Positions 8,523-16,375 of a DNA stretch of 64,000 bases are shown one piece after another. Position 1 is the stretch's first letter; every line of letters starts with the position of its first letter. This stretch comes from Chromatiaceae bacterium (GTDB lineage: Bacteria; Pseudomonadota; Gammaproteobacteria; Chromatiales; Chromatiaceae), in NCBI GenBank assembly GCA_016714645.1, contig JADKCI010000001.1:1364001-1428000 (forward strand), given 5' to 3'. The position numbers and the translations under genes were made by a program. The notes beneath the pieces are model-generated. The model was given only the letters and a program-made list of their open reading frames with translations, searched no databases and was not told where the DNA came from.

Positions 8523-9416
8523 CTAGTAACGGGCGTCCTTGGGCTTATCGCCACCAGGCCAGTCCTTGGTCTTGCCGGCGAAGTCCGGGCGTTCCTGGGT
8601 GATGACGTAGGCCGCGACGTCCCAGGCCTCGTCATCGCTCAGGCTGTTGCCTTGGCCGAGGGGCATGTTGTGCTTGATGAAGCCGGCGGCCGTGAAGTGG
8701 CGTGCCATGCCGGCGGCGATATTAAAGGATTGAGGACCCCACAGGGGTGGGAAGACATAGCCGCCATCGGGACCCGCCAGGCCTGCCCCCGTGACGCCAT
8801 GACAGGCGGGGCACTTGGCCTGATAGATCGCCGCCCCTTGGGCCAGGTCGGGGGCCCGTGCCAGCACCAGTTGCGGCATCCCATGTCCCGCAATCGCGGC
8901 CCCCACCGGCACCCCGCGGGAAAGCCAGGTCATGTAGGCCACCATGTCCACCATGGCGGGGTGGTCGAGGGGCAGGGATTTGCCGTTCATGCTCCGCTCG
9001 AAGCAGGAATTGATCCGCTGTTCCAGGAGGTTTACCGCGCCGTCGCGTGACCGGTACTGGGGAAAGCCGGCGACCACCCCGACAAAGGGCCCGGCATTGG
9101 CAATAATCCCTACTTCCGTATCATTGCCCAGATGACAGTTCTTGCAGGTGAGGCCATTGCCGACAAAGGCCGGCAGCAACTCCCCCGTCTTCGCCAGATA
9201 GGCGCGGCCCCGGACGATGCTCTCTCCCATCTCGCCAGCGGGCAGGCTGTCCAGGTTGGGAATCTGGAGCGGGACGGTGTCGGGCGCGCCGCCGGCCTGG
9301 GTAAGGCAGGGCATAACCATCAGCGCGAACGCCAGGATCGGGCCCAAGAGGTGCCACCCGCTTCTTGCCGTTGACGGGGCCTTCCCGCGGCAGGCTACCG
9401 ATTGAAAAAATTGCAT
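8523..9416 (-). CDS. tsdA: Thiosulfate dehydrogenase, tetrathionate-forming dihaem cytochrome c (TsdA)
   Basis: A periplasmic enzyme that oxidises two thiosulfates to tetrathionate. Two CXXCH haem c sites are present: CKNCH and CPACH. Between them, NSCFERSMNG carries the cysteine expected as axial ligand of the active-site haem, a hallmark of TsdA. KHNMPLG after the second haem gives a methionine-ligand candidate. The N-terminus from the ATG at 9416 is a basic, then hydrophobic segment (ILAFALMVMPCLTQAGG), a Sec signal. I prefer this start because GAGAGG lies about eight bases upstream; a longer frame would begin at 9458. The gene is divergent from gltS. Its presence supports a thiosulfate-using sulfur oxidiser. 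Confidence 0.93.
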   Translation of the reverse strand: MQFFQSVACRGKAPSTARSGWHLLGPILAFALMVMPCLTQAGGAPDTVPLQIPNLDSLPAGEMGESIVRGRAYLAKTGELLPAFVGNGLTCKNCHLGNDTEVGIIANAGPFVGVVAGFPQYRSRDGAVNLLEQRINSCFERSMNGKSLPLDHPAMVDMVAYMTWLSRGVPVGAAIAGHGMPQLVLARAPDLAQGAAIYQAKCPACHGVTGAGLAGPDGGYVFPPLWGPQSFNIAAGMARHFTAAGFIKHNMPLGQGNSLSDDEAWDVAAYVITQERPDFAGKTKDWPGGDKPKDARY

Positions 9417-9521
9417 TCTTCCGCCCTCTCTGTTGCCGGTTAATATATTTGCAGCCATCTCGCCAGCCTAGCGATTTTGCTCCCGCACTGCCCGCCCACC
9501 CCGCCATGCCCAAGGAACCTC

Positions 9522-10724
9522 ATGCCCGCACCCATTAGCGAAATCTGGACCCTGATCCTGGCCGTCCTCGCCATCCGGCTGGGCATCCTCACCCATCGCG
9601 TCCTGCCCCGGCTACGGGAGTGGAATATCCCCCCGGCCATCACCGGGGGCCTGCTCATCGCCACCCTGGTCACCGCCGCGCGCGAGGCTTTTGGCATCGA
9701 GATCCTCTTTGCCGATGGCATCCGCCAAACCCTGCTCCTGGTGTTCTTCGTTGGGGTGGGCCTGTCGGCCAAGTTTTCGGCCCTCTTTCGGGGCGGTTTT
9801 GGTGTGGCCGTCATCTGTCTCGCCATCCTGGTCGTCATCAGCCTGCAAAACCTGGCCGGGGTGGCCATTGCCGGCGGTTTCGGCCTGGATAACAGCCTGG
9901 GCCTCTTCTTCGGCAGCATCCCCTTTCTCGGCGGCCATGGTACCGCCGCCGCCTGGGCCCAGGCCACCCCCGCCCAAGGGCTGGAGGGGGTCCTGGAGGT
10001 CGGCATGGCCTGCGCCACCCTGGGCCTCATCGCCGGAGGCCTGGTGGCGGGGCCCCTGGCCACCTGGTTGATAGGCCGCCAGCCCAATCGGGGCGGAGGC
10101 ACTGACGCCCCGGGCGCGCTGAGCCGGGAACCGCCGGCGCCGCACCTGTCCACGGCGGAACTGCTTAACTCGGACCGCTGGCTGGTCATCACCCTGGTGA
10201 TCGCCCTGTGTCTGGCCCTAGGGGAGGTGCTGCGCCAGTGGGCCTCGCAGGAGGGCATTGTGATGCCAGGCTTCCTCGCCGTCATGGCCGTGGCCGTGGT
10301 GCTCACCAATGGCGCCGACCTGCTGCGCCATCCGGTGGATATGGTGGTCGCGGAGTTGACCGGGACCGTGGCCCTGCGCCTCTTTTTGGCCATCAGCATG
10401 ATGGGCCTCAAGCTCTGGGAACTACAGGATCTCCTCCTGCCGCTGCTCGTCACCCTGGTCGTCCAGGTGACTATCGTCAGCCTGGTGGGCCTGCTGCTGG
10501 TCTATCCGCTCCTGGGTCGGGGCTATCAGGGGGCGGTGGGCTGTGGCGGCTTCATCGGCTTTGCCATGGGCGCCATGCCGGTGGGGTTGGGGGTGATGAA
10601 CCGTCTGACGCAGAACTTCGGCCCCGCCCCCAAGGCCATCCTGGCGGTCACCCTGGCCGCCGCCCTGTTCGCCGATACGGCCAATGCCTTGCTGGTGAAC
10701 CTGGGCTTTTCCCTGCTGAAGTAG
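9522..10724 (+). CDS. gltS: Sodium/glutamate symporter family protein (GltS)
   Basis: An inner-membrane Na+-coupled glutamate carrier of 400 residues, the normal GltS length. It has about ten hydrophobic segments arranged as an inverted repeat. Each half carries a conserved Gly/Ser-rich re-entrant loop: GSIPFLGGHGTAAAWA in the first and GFIGFAMGAMPVGLGVMNRL in the second. The ATG at 9522 is preceded by AAGGA at normal spacing; an earlier in-frame start at 9477 would add a proline-rich tail without support. The stop codon lies only three bases before the first base of the defence island, so the island begins immediately behind this gene. Confidence 0.9.
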   Translation: MPAPISEIWTLILAVLAIRLGILTHRVLPRLREWNIPPAITGGLLIATLVTAAREAFGIEILFADGIRQTLLLVFFVGVGLSAKFSALFRGGFGVAVICLAILVVISLQNLAGVAIAGGFGLDNSLGLFFGSIPFLGGHGTAAAWAQATPAQGLEGVLEVGMACATLGLIAGGLVAGPLATWLIGRQPNRGGGTDAPGALSREPPAPHLSTAELLNSDRWLVITLVIALCLALGEVLRQWASQEGIVMPGFLAVMAVAVVLTNGADLLRHPVDMVVAELTGTVALRLFLAISMMGLKLWELQDLLLPLLVTLVVQVTIVSLVGLLLVYPLLGRGYQGAVGCGGFIGFAMGAMPVGLGVMNRLTQNFGPAPKAILAVTLAAALFADTANALLVNLGFSLLK

Positions 10725-10727
10725 CGA

Positions 10728-10892
10728 CTACAGCCCAGGGTCATTTTGCCCATGGGCGACCAGCAAATCCTGACGCCAGTCGAAATCAAAATGCCCGCAA
10801 CCCATGGCACGATGAAAAGCATCTCGCGAGAAAAAGCCCTTGAGCATGCCCTCCATATTCTTGTCCGCCACGAGAAACAGGCAATCCCTCAT
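10728..10892 (-). pseudogene. Truncated N-terminal fragment of the gene following the AAA ATPase
   Basis: A 54-codon frame starts with an ATG that overlaps the ATPase stop codon (ATGA), a typical translationally coupled partner. The peptide opens MRDCLFLVADKNMEG and includes GQNDPGL. It ends at a TAG exactly where sequence next to gltS begins. The start looks like that of a small protein that often follows AAA ATPases in restriction or defence operons. Only the first part remains, so the gene was probably cut at the island edge. I do not know the full-length family with certainty. Confidence 0.55.
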
Positions 10893-12163
10893 CCCAGCAC
10901 TCCCGTTGCAAACAACTCACCCAAATTCAGTGCGGATTGCCACTCGCGCAAGCGCGGATGTTCATTGCCGCGAACAATATCCACTGCGCCCTCGTCTGTT
11001 TTACCAAAGCAGAGAATCTGCTTTGACTCCAGCAGGCTGAGTACCACCGGAGAATGCGTGGCGCACAAGACCTGTGCGTCATAGACAGACGAAAGCGACT
11101 GCATGACGGTTTCCATCGCCTTCGGATGGATGCCGTTTTCGGGCTCTTCAATCAGCACCACGTTCGGGGTGGTCGGCGCATAGGCCAGCAAGGTCAGCGC
11201 CAACAAGCGCAGCGTTCCGTCGGAAAGCACCCATGAAGGGGCGATCAAGCCGCTTTTGTATTTCAACTGGATATAACGGGAACGATCTTCAGGCTTTTCG
11301 CATGTTTGCACATCGTCCAGATCATCCAGTGTGGTCGCCAGATGCGCCACCCAGTTTTTCTTGGCTTTTGACCCGCTTTTGTTTTCCAGCGCATGCACAA
11401 CCCAGGGCAGGTTCGAACCGTCCGGCAAGAAATCGGACGGGGAGCCCGCGGGAGCAGGCATGCGCATTTTTTCCGCATTGAGCATCAAGCGATGGATGCC
11501 TTCCATCAACACGCGCTTGGCCCAGGTTGCGGCGGGAAATTTCTGTTCGTCTTCCGGCAAGTTGGCGAGCGCGCTTTTGGCTGGGCCAAGGCGAAACAGA
11601 TTGTTCCAGTCCGACGTTTCCGAACGGAAATAGTCGTTGCCGCTTTCAACCACCTTGCTGACTACCTTGCGCCAGCCCGGCGGGCTCTTTTTGTTCTGGG
11701 GTAAAACAATATGTTCCGGGGGCGTTTCCGGGAATGGGAACAGCGTCTGCTGATGAATCTCGCGCGGCTTGATCTCGTCGCATAGCCACAGGGTTTCATG
11801 ATCGAAACCCAAGCGGCCATCGGTATGGATGCCCAACTCATAACGCGCGTAGCGGTAACGCCGCCCCAATCTCTCGACAATCGCGGCGGGCAATTCCAGG
11901 GTCACGGCGATTTCAACGCCGCCGCCCTGGCGCAGCCAGGTCAAGTCCAGCGGATCAACCGCGCGCGGCGCGATGTTCATGCGGGCATTGCCGAACACCG
12001 CCGCATCCAGCCCGCTGGCCAGAACGTCGCGCACCAGCAGCAAGGCATCGAACAGTGTGCTTTTGCCGCAGGCATTCGGCCCGACCATCACCAGAAATGG
12101 CTCGAAATCGACCGAAACATAGCGCAAGGCGCGCAGGCCTTTGACTTCCAGTTGCCGGATCAT
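10889..12163 (-). CDS. AAA-family ATPase of the OLD/RecF-like type, defence-associated
   Basis: A 424-residue ABC/SMC-type AAA ATPase. Walker A is GPNACGKST at residues 28-36; the C-terminal half has a signature/Walker B region (VVLIEEPENGIHPKAME) and a His-switch-like segment (VLCATHSPVVL). The N-terminus MIRQLEVKGLRALRYVSVDF is typical of AAA_21/AAA_15 proteins that accompany type I restriction systems or work as two-gene toxin or anti-phage modules. It overlaps the preceding restriction-enzyme fragment by four bases (ATGA) and its own stop overlaps the next gene's start. It therefore belongs to the same minus-strand operon. Its partner gene downstream is truncated, so the module may no longer work. 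Confidence 0.82.
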   Translation of the reverse strand: MIRQLEVKGLRALRYVSVDFEPFLVMVGPNACGKSTLFDALLLVRDVLASGLDAAVFGNARMNIAPRAVDPLDLTWLRQGGGVEIAVTLELPAAIVERLGRRYRYARYELGIHTDGRLGFDHETLWLCDEIKPREIHQQTLFPFPETPPEHIVLPQNKKSPPGWRKVVSKVVESGNDYFRSETSDWNNLFRLGPAKSALANLPEDEQKFPAATWAKRVLMEGIHRLMLNAEKMRMPAPAGSPSDFLPDGSNLPWVVHALENKSGSKAKKNWVAHLATTLDDLDDVQTCEKPEDRSRYIQLKYKSGLIAPSWVLSDGTLRLLALTLLAYAPTTPNVVLIEEPENGIHPKAMETVMQSLSSVYDAQVLCATHSPVVLSLLESKQILCFGKTDEGAVDIVRGNEHPRLREWQSALNLGELFATGVLG

Positions 12164-12330
12164 GCGTTTCCTCCGAATGGTTCAGCTGCATTTTCGCCCC
12201 AGATGCGGGCGAGGGTGGCCTGGATCTTTTGCTCGAAGCGGGTGATCAGTTCGCGGTTGGCGGCCACCAGCGCTTGCTCGGCTTCGATCTCGGCGACGAT
12301 GGCTTGCTGGGAGGTGCGGCAATTATTCAT
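12160..12330 (-). pseudogene. C-terminal remnant of a type I restriction HsdM/HsdS subunit
   Basis: A 56-residue frame whose core, QQAIVAEIEAEQALVAANRE followed by LITRFEQKIQATLARIWGE, is the standard C-terminal coiled coil of type I methylase or specificity subunits. The rest of the protein is missing: upstream in the same direction there is only a short frame of other origin. The matching N-terminal hsdM stub lies 5.7 kb away at 18.1-18.3 kb in the same orientation. This is therefore probably the tail of a modification gene broken by insertion and deletion. Whether it was HsdM or HsdS cannot be told from this piece. Confidence 0.7.
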
Positions 12331-12567
12331 GGGGAAATTGCTCTCGTAAGGCGTGGTGAAGCGACTCGATGCCGAAAAAATTGGGATGCGCCCTGTAACC
12401 AGCAGTATCGAAGGCGGCACAAATCTCGATGTCCTTTCGCGAGAGTTCGTCTCGAAAGCGTCCCACAGGAACTCGATGTACTCCTGCTCCTTCGGGGTCT
12501 TGAACGAGAGCGGCAGGTAGTCGTAACCAATTCGGAGGACAGTTTGCTCATTTTTACAGTTAGCCAT
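12323..12567 (-). pseudogene. Frameshifted gene remnant, not recognised
   Basis: Two protein-like pieces join across a frameshift near 12447. The first frame reads IGYDYLPLSFKTPKEQEYIE and continues to FLWDAFET. The second frame continues as ELSRKDIEICAAFDTAGYRA, then HPNFFGIESLHHALREQ, and stops at TAA 12323-12325. Both pieces look like real coding sequence in composition, and each is broken in the other's frame. The proposed start ATG at 12567 has no good ribosome site. I do not recognise the family. The remnant sits between the left inverted repeat and the restriction-subunit tail, so it may be part of the disrupted restriction operon. Confidence 0.45.
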
Positions 12568-12583
12568 AAGGGCTCAAACGGGT

Positions 12584-12659
12584 GAAAGTCGGCGCTGGCG
12601 GTACGGCGGTTGGTCGGCCATTGCGGCCGCCGGGTTCTGAGCCAACGTGGTCTGCTATG
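12584..12659 (+). repeat. Left 76-bp inverted repeat flanking the SIR2-HerA cassette
   Basis: These 76 bases align without gaps to the reverse complement of 17997-18072 with about seven mismatches. The shared block starts GAAAGTCGGCGCTGGCGG and ends TCTGCTATG. Sequence similarity stops sharply on both sides. The two copies enclose 5.3 kb holding the KTSC, HerA, SIR2 and DUF2130 genes. Confidence 0.85.
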
Positions 12660-12890
12660 CGCTGCGCACCAGTCGTTGAATAAAACCCAAGCTGAACGCG
12701 CTTCCCATCTTTGCGACTGCGGCTCTCGATCCACTGCGGCCGGACGATCTCCCTGGGGCAAAGACTGGTGTCCAGGAGATCCGGTCAATCGTCCTCGGCC
12801 TCATGCACAAAGTCTCGTCCACCTGCTGACCATCGTGACCAATAGGTGCTGTTGAAGACCATGTATGGGCCAAGAGCATCAAGAACTGGC
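12660..12890. other. Spacer inside the left inverted repeat, no gene seen
   Basis: Together with the repeat, this makes about 320 bases between the remnant at 12567 and the KTSC gene. I see no convincing gene or transposase fragment in either strand. Confidence 0.5.
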
Positions 12891-13100
12891 TCAGTGCTTC
12901 ATGAACGAGTAGCGATTCTTTATGTTCGCGTGAAGATACTTACCCTTGGAATCCGCATTCATGAAACCTTCGTACTCGCCGGACGGAACGCCCGAGTACG
13001 AATAGACCGCTCCATTGGTGAACTCGACTTCAAGTACCTGGTTATCTGCGTCGTAGCCAATCGCTGAGATGTTGCTTGAGCTGACAGGTGTCCGTTCCAT
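12891..13100 (-). CDS. KTSC domain-containing small protein
   Basis: A 69-residue protein consisting almost entirely of a KTSC domain. The visible features are AIGYDADNQVLEVEFTNGAV, then YSYSGVPSGEYEGFMNADSK and a terminal YLHANIKNRYSF segment. KTSC domains occur on their own and as C-terminal additions to lysyl-tRNA synthetases or phage and defence proteins; the biochemical role is unknown. It has a good ribosome site (AGGAAGG) and starts 26 bases after the HerA stop on the same strand, so it is the likely last gene of the DUF2130-SIR2-HerA operon. Confidence 0.8.
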   Translation of the reverse strand: MERTPVSSSNISAIGYDADNQVLEVEFTNGAVYSYSGVPSGEYEGFMNADSKGKYLHANIKNRYSFMKH

Positions 13101-13126
13101 GGTGTATCGCCTTCCTGGTTGAAATG

Positions 13127-15021
13127 TTATGTTTTCGGTTTTGCCGTCGCCACTGGGTTGCCCACAGTGGGGTCTTGCTTACGCCAAGACTCGACCAAAG
13201 GCTTGTAGTTTTCATTCAATACCGGCTCGGTCCAGCCGCCGCTTCTCACACGCTTGCCGTCCGCATCCTTTGGTACCACTACGACGGGATCTTCACTATC
13301 CGGTCGACGCCCCTCTGGAGGTCGATCGATGATTGCGCGGATAGGCATATTGACTGCTTCGCCAACAATCAGTGCTTCCCCCGTGCGGAGAACTGGAAGC
13401 ATCGAAAACAGACCTTTTAGGTTGTCCGACGCACACGAAGTAACCTGAGCACGGTCGGTATCATTCGTGAGGCGAAGTGCAATGACGGTACCGCATGTGA
13501 CAGGATCGTCGAGTCCACTTCCGACGGGCGCTGACTCACCAGCATCAAGCCAACCCCGTACTTCCGACCCTCCTTCGCTATACGCCGAGCTGCAGTGGCC
13601 GCACGACTCTTCGATTGGGCACTGAGGTATACGTGCGCCTCTTCCAAAACAACGAGTAATGGTCTTTCACGTCCACCTTCCTGCTTTAGGCGACCCCAGA
13701 ACACTGAGTCATAGAGGATTCGCAAAACGGCTCCGACCATGTCGTCCACAATGGCAGTGGGAACGCCCGACAGGTCGAAAACGGAAATAGGAGCATCAGC
13801 TCCGATCCAAGACGAAAGCAGCGCATCGAGATCCGCCTGGGTCACTCCATCCTTCGACGCTGCCCATTCGCCAGGATTGAAAAGAAACTGCATGCGCGGG
13901 TCGCGGAGCTTGCCTTCCAACACGTCAAGATGTGTTCTCTGTTGGTCGCTGTAGACGCCCTTATAGATATTGGCAGCAGTCACCGGCTGGAATCGGGGAC
14001 GAACAAGCGTGTCTGCATCGCCGGTGGCTTTCTTTGATGGAACACCATCTTCGATATAGGCTCGCGTAACCTCGGTTTGATTTTGGTTGCTGCTAACCGT
14101 GTGGGTTGCGCAGTGCAACGAATAAAGGTCATGCCACAGCTGATACACGGAGAACGGTAGCGGCGTATCGACTGTCACGGCAAGTTCTGACATGCCGTGC
14201 GGGGTTCCGCCAGGCTTCGATGCCCGCTTGGCAGATAGCAGCCGCTCCTGAAGCAGAGTCAACGGCGCTCCGGATACAGGCCCCATTGCTATGGAAATAA
14301 ACTCTTCCGCCGTCAGCGCCCAAAAAGGGACACGTAGTTCCCGTTCTCCTGCTAATGCGTTTGCTCCAACACGAAACACTCTGGCCTGATTGCCGAACGC
14401 CTTTGCATATTCACCATGCAAGTCAAACAACACGACTCGCGCAGCCTTGAACCGCTCGGGATCAGAAACGGTACCTAGAAGGTTGGCGACTGCGTTTGAC
14501 TTCCCGGATCCTGTGCTGCCGACGACCGCCGAATGTCGACTTACCAGACGGTTCATATCCAGATAGGCTCGGATTGACTCAGCGCTCGCGACGCGCCCCA
14601 CGGCGACGTAGCCATCGTCATCCCCCGGCGCATAGACCGTCTTTAGGTTGGATTCGGTGACAACGTGGACGGAATCTCCAATTGAGGGGTACTGCGCAAT
14701 GCCTCGCTCGAATTTGGTGCCGCGCCGGCCCTGCCCGACGAGTTCGACTCTCAACCATCGATTGCCGAATTGCGGCGCAAGCTCTGGGAGGCCGGGCGCA
14801 GCGCCTGCGCCAACCTGTGAGATCACGCCATATAGATCGACGTATCCAGACGGAATTCGCACAAAGCCTCCGACTTGCCCCACGCGGTAGGCCTCGCCGT
14901 TCACGAAAAGGAGTCCACCGGGCGTGCTGTCTGACAGCTTCACGCTGACACTCGAACCGTTCACATCCTCGACCGTGCCAAGTCGGGACGGATCCGGATT
15001 AGACGGCTGGTTGCGTGTCAT
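13127..15021 (-). pseudogene. HerA-like DNA translocase ATPase, interrupted by a one-base frameshift
   Basis: A hexameric FtsK/HerA-type ATPase that partners SIR2 in anti-phage systems. An N-terminal HAS-barrel-like region is followed by Walker A VVGSTGSGKSNAVANLL and Walker B LLVVLEEAHVYLS. After LMLVSQRPSEVDSTILS the frame slips: one base is missing between 13495 and 13496. The original frame soon stops at 13417, while the next frame continues GTVIALRLTNDTDRAQVTSC and on to RTGEALIVGEAV, the normal HerA C-terminus, ending at 13127. Restoring one base gives about 631 residues. I use the ATG at 15021, which overlaps the SIR2 3' end by 23 bases; 15078 is the alternative. It is either a true null mutation or a sequencing error. 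Confidence 0.85.
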
Positions 15022-16330
15022 AACCGCCCCCGCCGCAAAGTTGTTCAAGGAAGAGCCCGAAGTAGTGAAAATCGCCAAGACGACTGCGTGGGTGCATTAT
15101 CTTCGCATCCCCCCCTGCCAATGCCTCTTCCAGTAGCCAAGGCGCATGTTCAGTGCCGCCCGTCGTTCCGGTTCGATAGCCACCGACACGTGTTCCGACT
15201 ACAGCCCCATCCCAAGCAAGAACCGTCAGATTGCTCTGTTTCTCTGCGTATTCAACAACTCTAGGATGTTTATCCAGCCCTGAATACATCAATGCGAAGC
15301 ATTGAGCGTTGCGATTGCCCCGAAGCCCATCGAGCAGAACTTCATTGAGGTGATCGTCCAGAAAGGAATAGCCGCACACGACAAGCCTCGGTGCGTCTTT
15401 CCCGTGGAAGAAAGCGCGGAGTCGATCTAGCATGGCAAGGTATGGCATCCGCCGACTCTGGTCATACTTGAGATGCGAAGGAAAGATCATCACTTTGCCA
15501 GCTGCTGCCTCACGGGTAACGCGGACAACCCGAGTGACCTTGTTACCGTTCACTGTTTCTTCGTTTTTTTCCCAATTGATGGAACCGTGGAGCTTCCACA
15601 GCCGCGTCCATCGTGCCGGGATCGTGTCATGTTCGATCGACGCTAGATCAAACCACGGCTCACGCGAGCCTACGAAGCCGTCGAAATGCGGAAGCGGATG
15701 TTGCTCAAGAGCCTGTTCAAAGAGCAAGTCATAGTTGGGTGTGAAGATCTCTGCGGGTGAATCTCTGTGAACACCGCCAATCCACGATGCAAAACGGTTG
15801 TATGCGTTGCGGTACTCCGGAAGCGGTTTCCGCATTTCCGCTGAGATGAGTGCGCACACATTGTCATCTAGTTCGCCCAAATCCTTCTTGCTCATCCCAA
15901 GGATTTCGGCACTGCCCCGGCGATTGGCAAGTGTCCGTAGTTCCGTCAATACGTCCTCGACGGTTGGATCTTGGCCGTCCGATGGCTTGCATTCAGCGCA
16001 GAGCGCATCCCAGTTTGCTTTTAACTTCGAGGTAGCGCCGAGCGCGGTATCTGTTGCATGGAGTCCGTCTGCGACTCGCTTGGTCAACTCGACAACTGCC
16101 GGAATGAGCACCACGCTTTTGCTACCTGCCTCGTCGTATACGCCAAGTGGGCACCCCGCACCTAGGAAGCAGCCGATGCGCTGTTTATCATCTTGGAGTA
16201 CCTGCCGCAGGTTCCTTGTCTGCTGGGCGGCATCATGAATCGCAGGCAGCGATTTGGGCGGCGCTGCCGCCGGGGCAGTCGCATCGACTGGCCCGGCAGT
16301 TGAATCTACGTTTTCTCTAGTGATGCTCAC
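14999..16330 (-). CDS. SIR2-family NADase, defence effector
   Basis: A 443-residue protein with a SIR2-like NAD-binding core, predicted to deplete NAD+ on phage infection. The diagnostic blocks are FLGAGC (about residues 55-60), FTPNYDLLFEQAL (196-208, the T-x-N-x-D motif) and LHGSINW (247-253) with the putative catalytic His248. The C-terminal part (LVVCGYSFLDDHLNEVLL) closes the Rossmann fold. The start is GTG with GGAGG eight bases upstream. It is the middle gene of a minus-strand operon: 45 bases after DUF2130 and overlapping the HerA start. SIR2 with HerA is an established two-gene anti-phage pairing, in which HerA assembles with or activates the NADase; this role is transferred from family knowledge. 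Confidence 0.9.
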   Translation of the reverse strand: MSITRENVDSTAGPVDATAPAAAPPKSLPAIHDAAQQTRNLRQVLQDDKQRIGCFLGAGCPLGVYDEAGSKSVVLIPAVVELTKRVADGLHATDTALGATSKLKANWDALCAECKPSDGQDPTVEDVLTELRTLANRRGSAEILGMSKKDLGELDDNVCALISAEMRKPLPEYRNAYNRFASWIGGVHRDSPAEIFTPNYDLLFEQALEQHPLPHFDGFVGSREPWFDLASIEHDTIPARWTRLWKLHGSINWEKNEETVNGNKVTRVVRVTREAAAGKVMIFPSHLKYDQSRRMPYLAMLDRLRAFFHGKDAPRLVVCGYSFLDDHLNEVLLDGLRGNRNAQCFALMYSGLDKHPRVVEYAEKQSNLTVLAWDGAVVGTRVGGYRTGTTGGTEHAPWLLEEALAGGDAKIMHPRSRLGDFHYFGLFLEQLCGGGGYDTQPAV

Positions 16331-16375
16331 AGGGACTCGCCTCCTTGATAGTCTTCATCGGGCCTGTTTCCTTAC

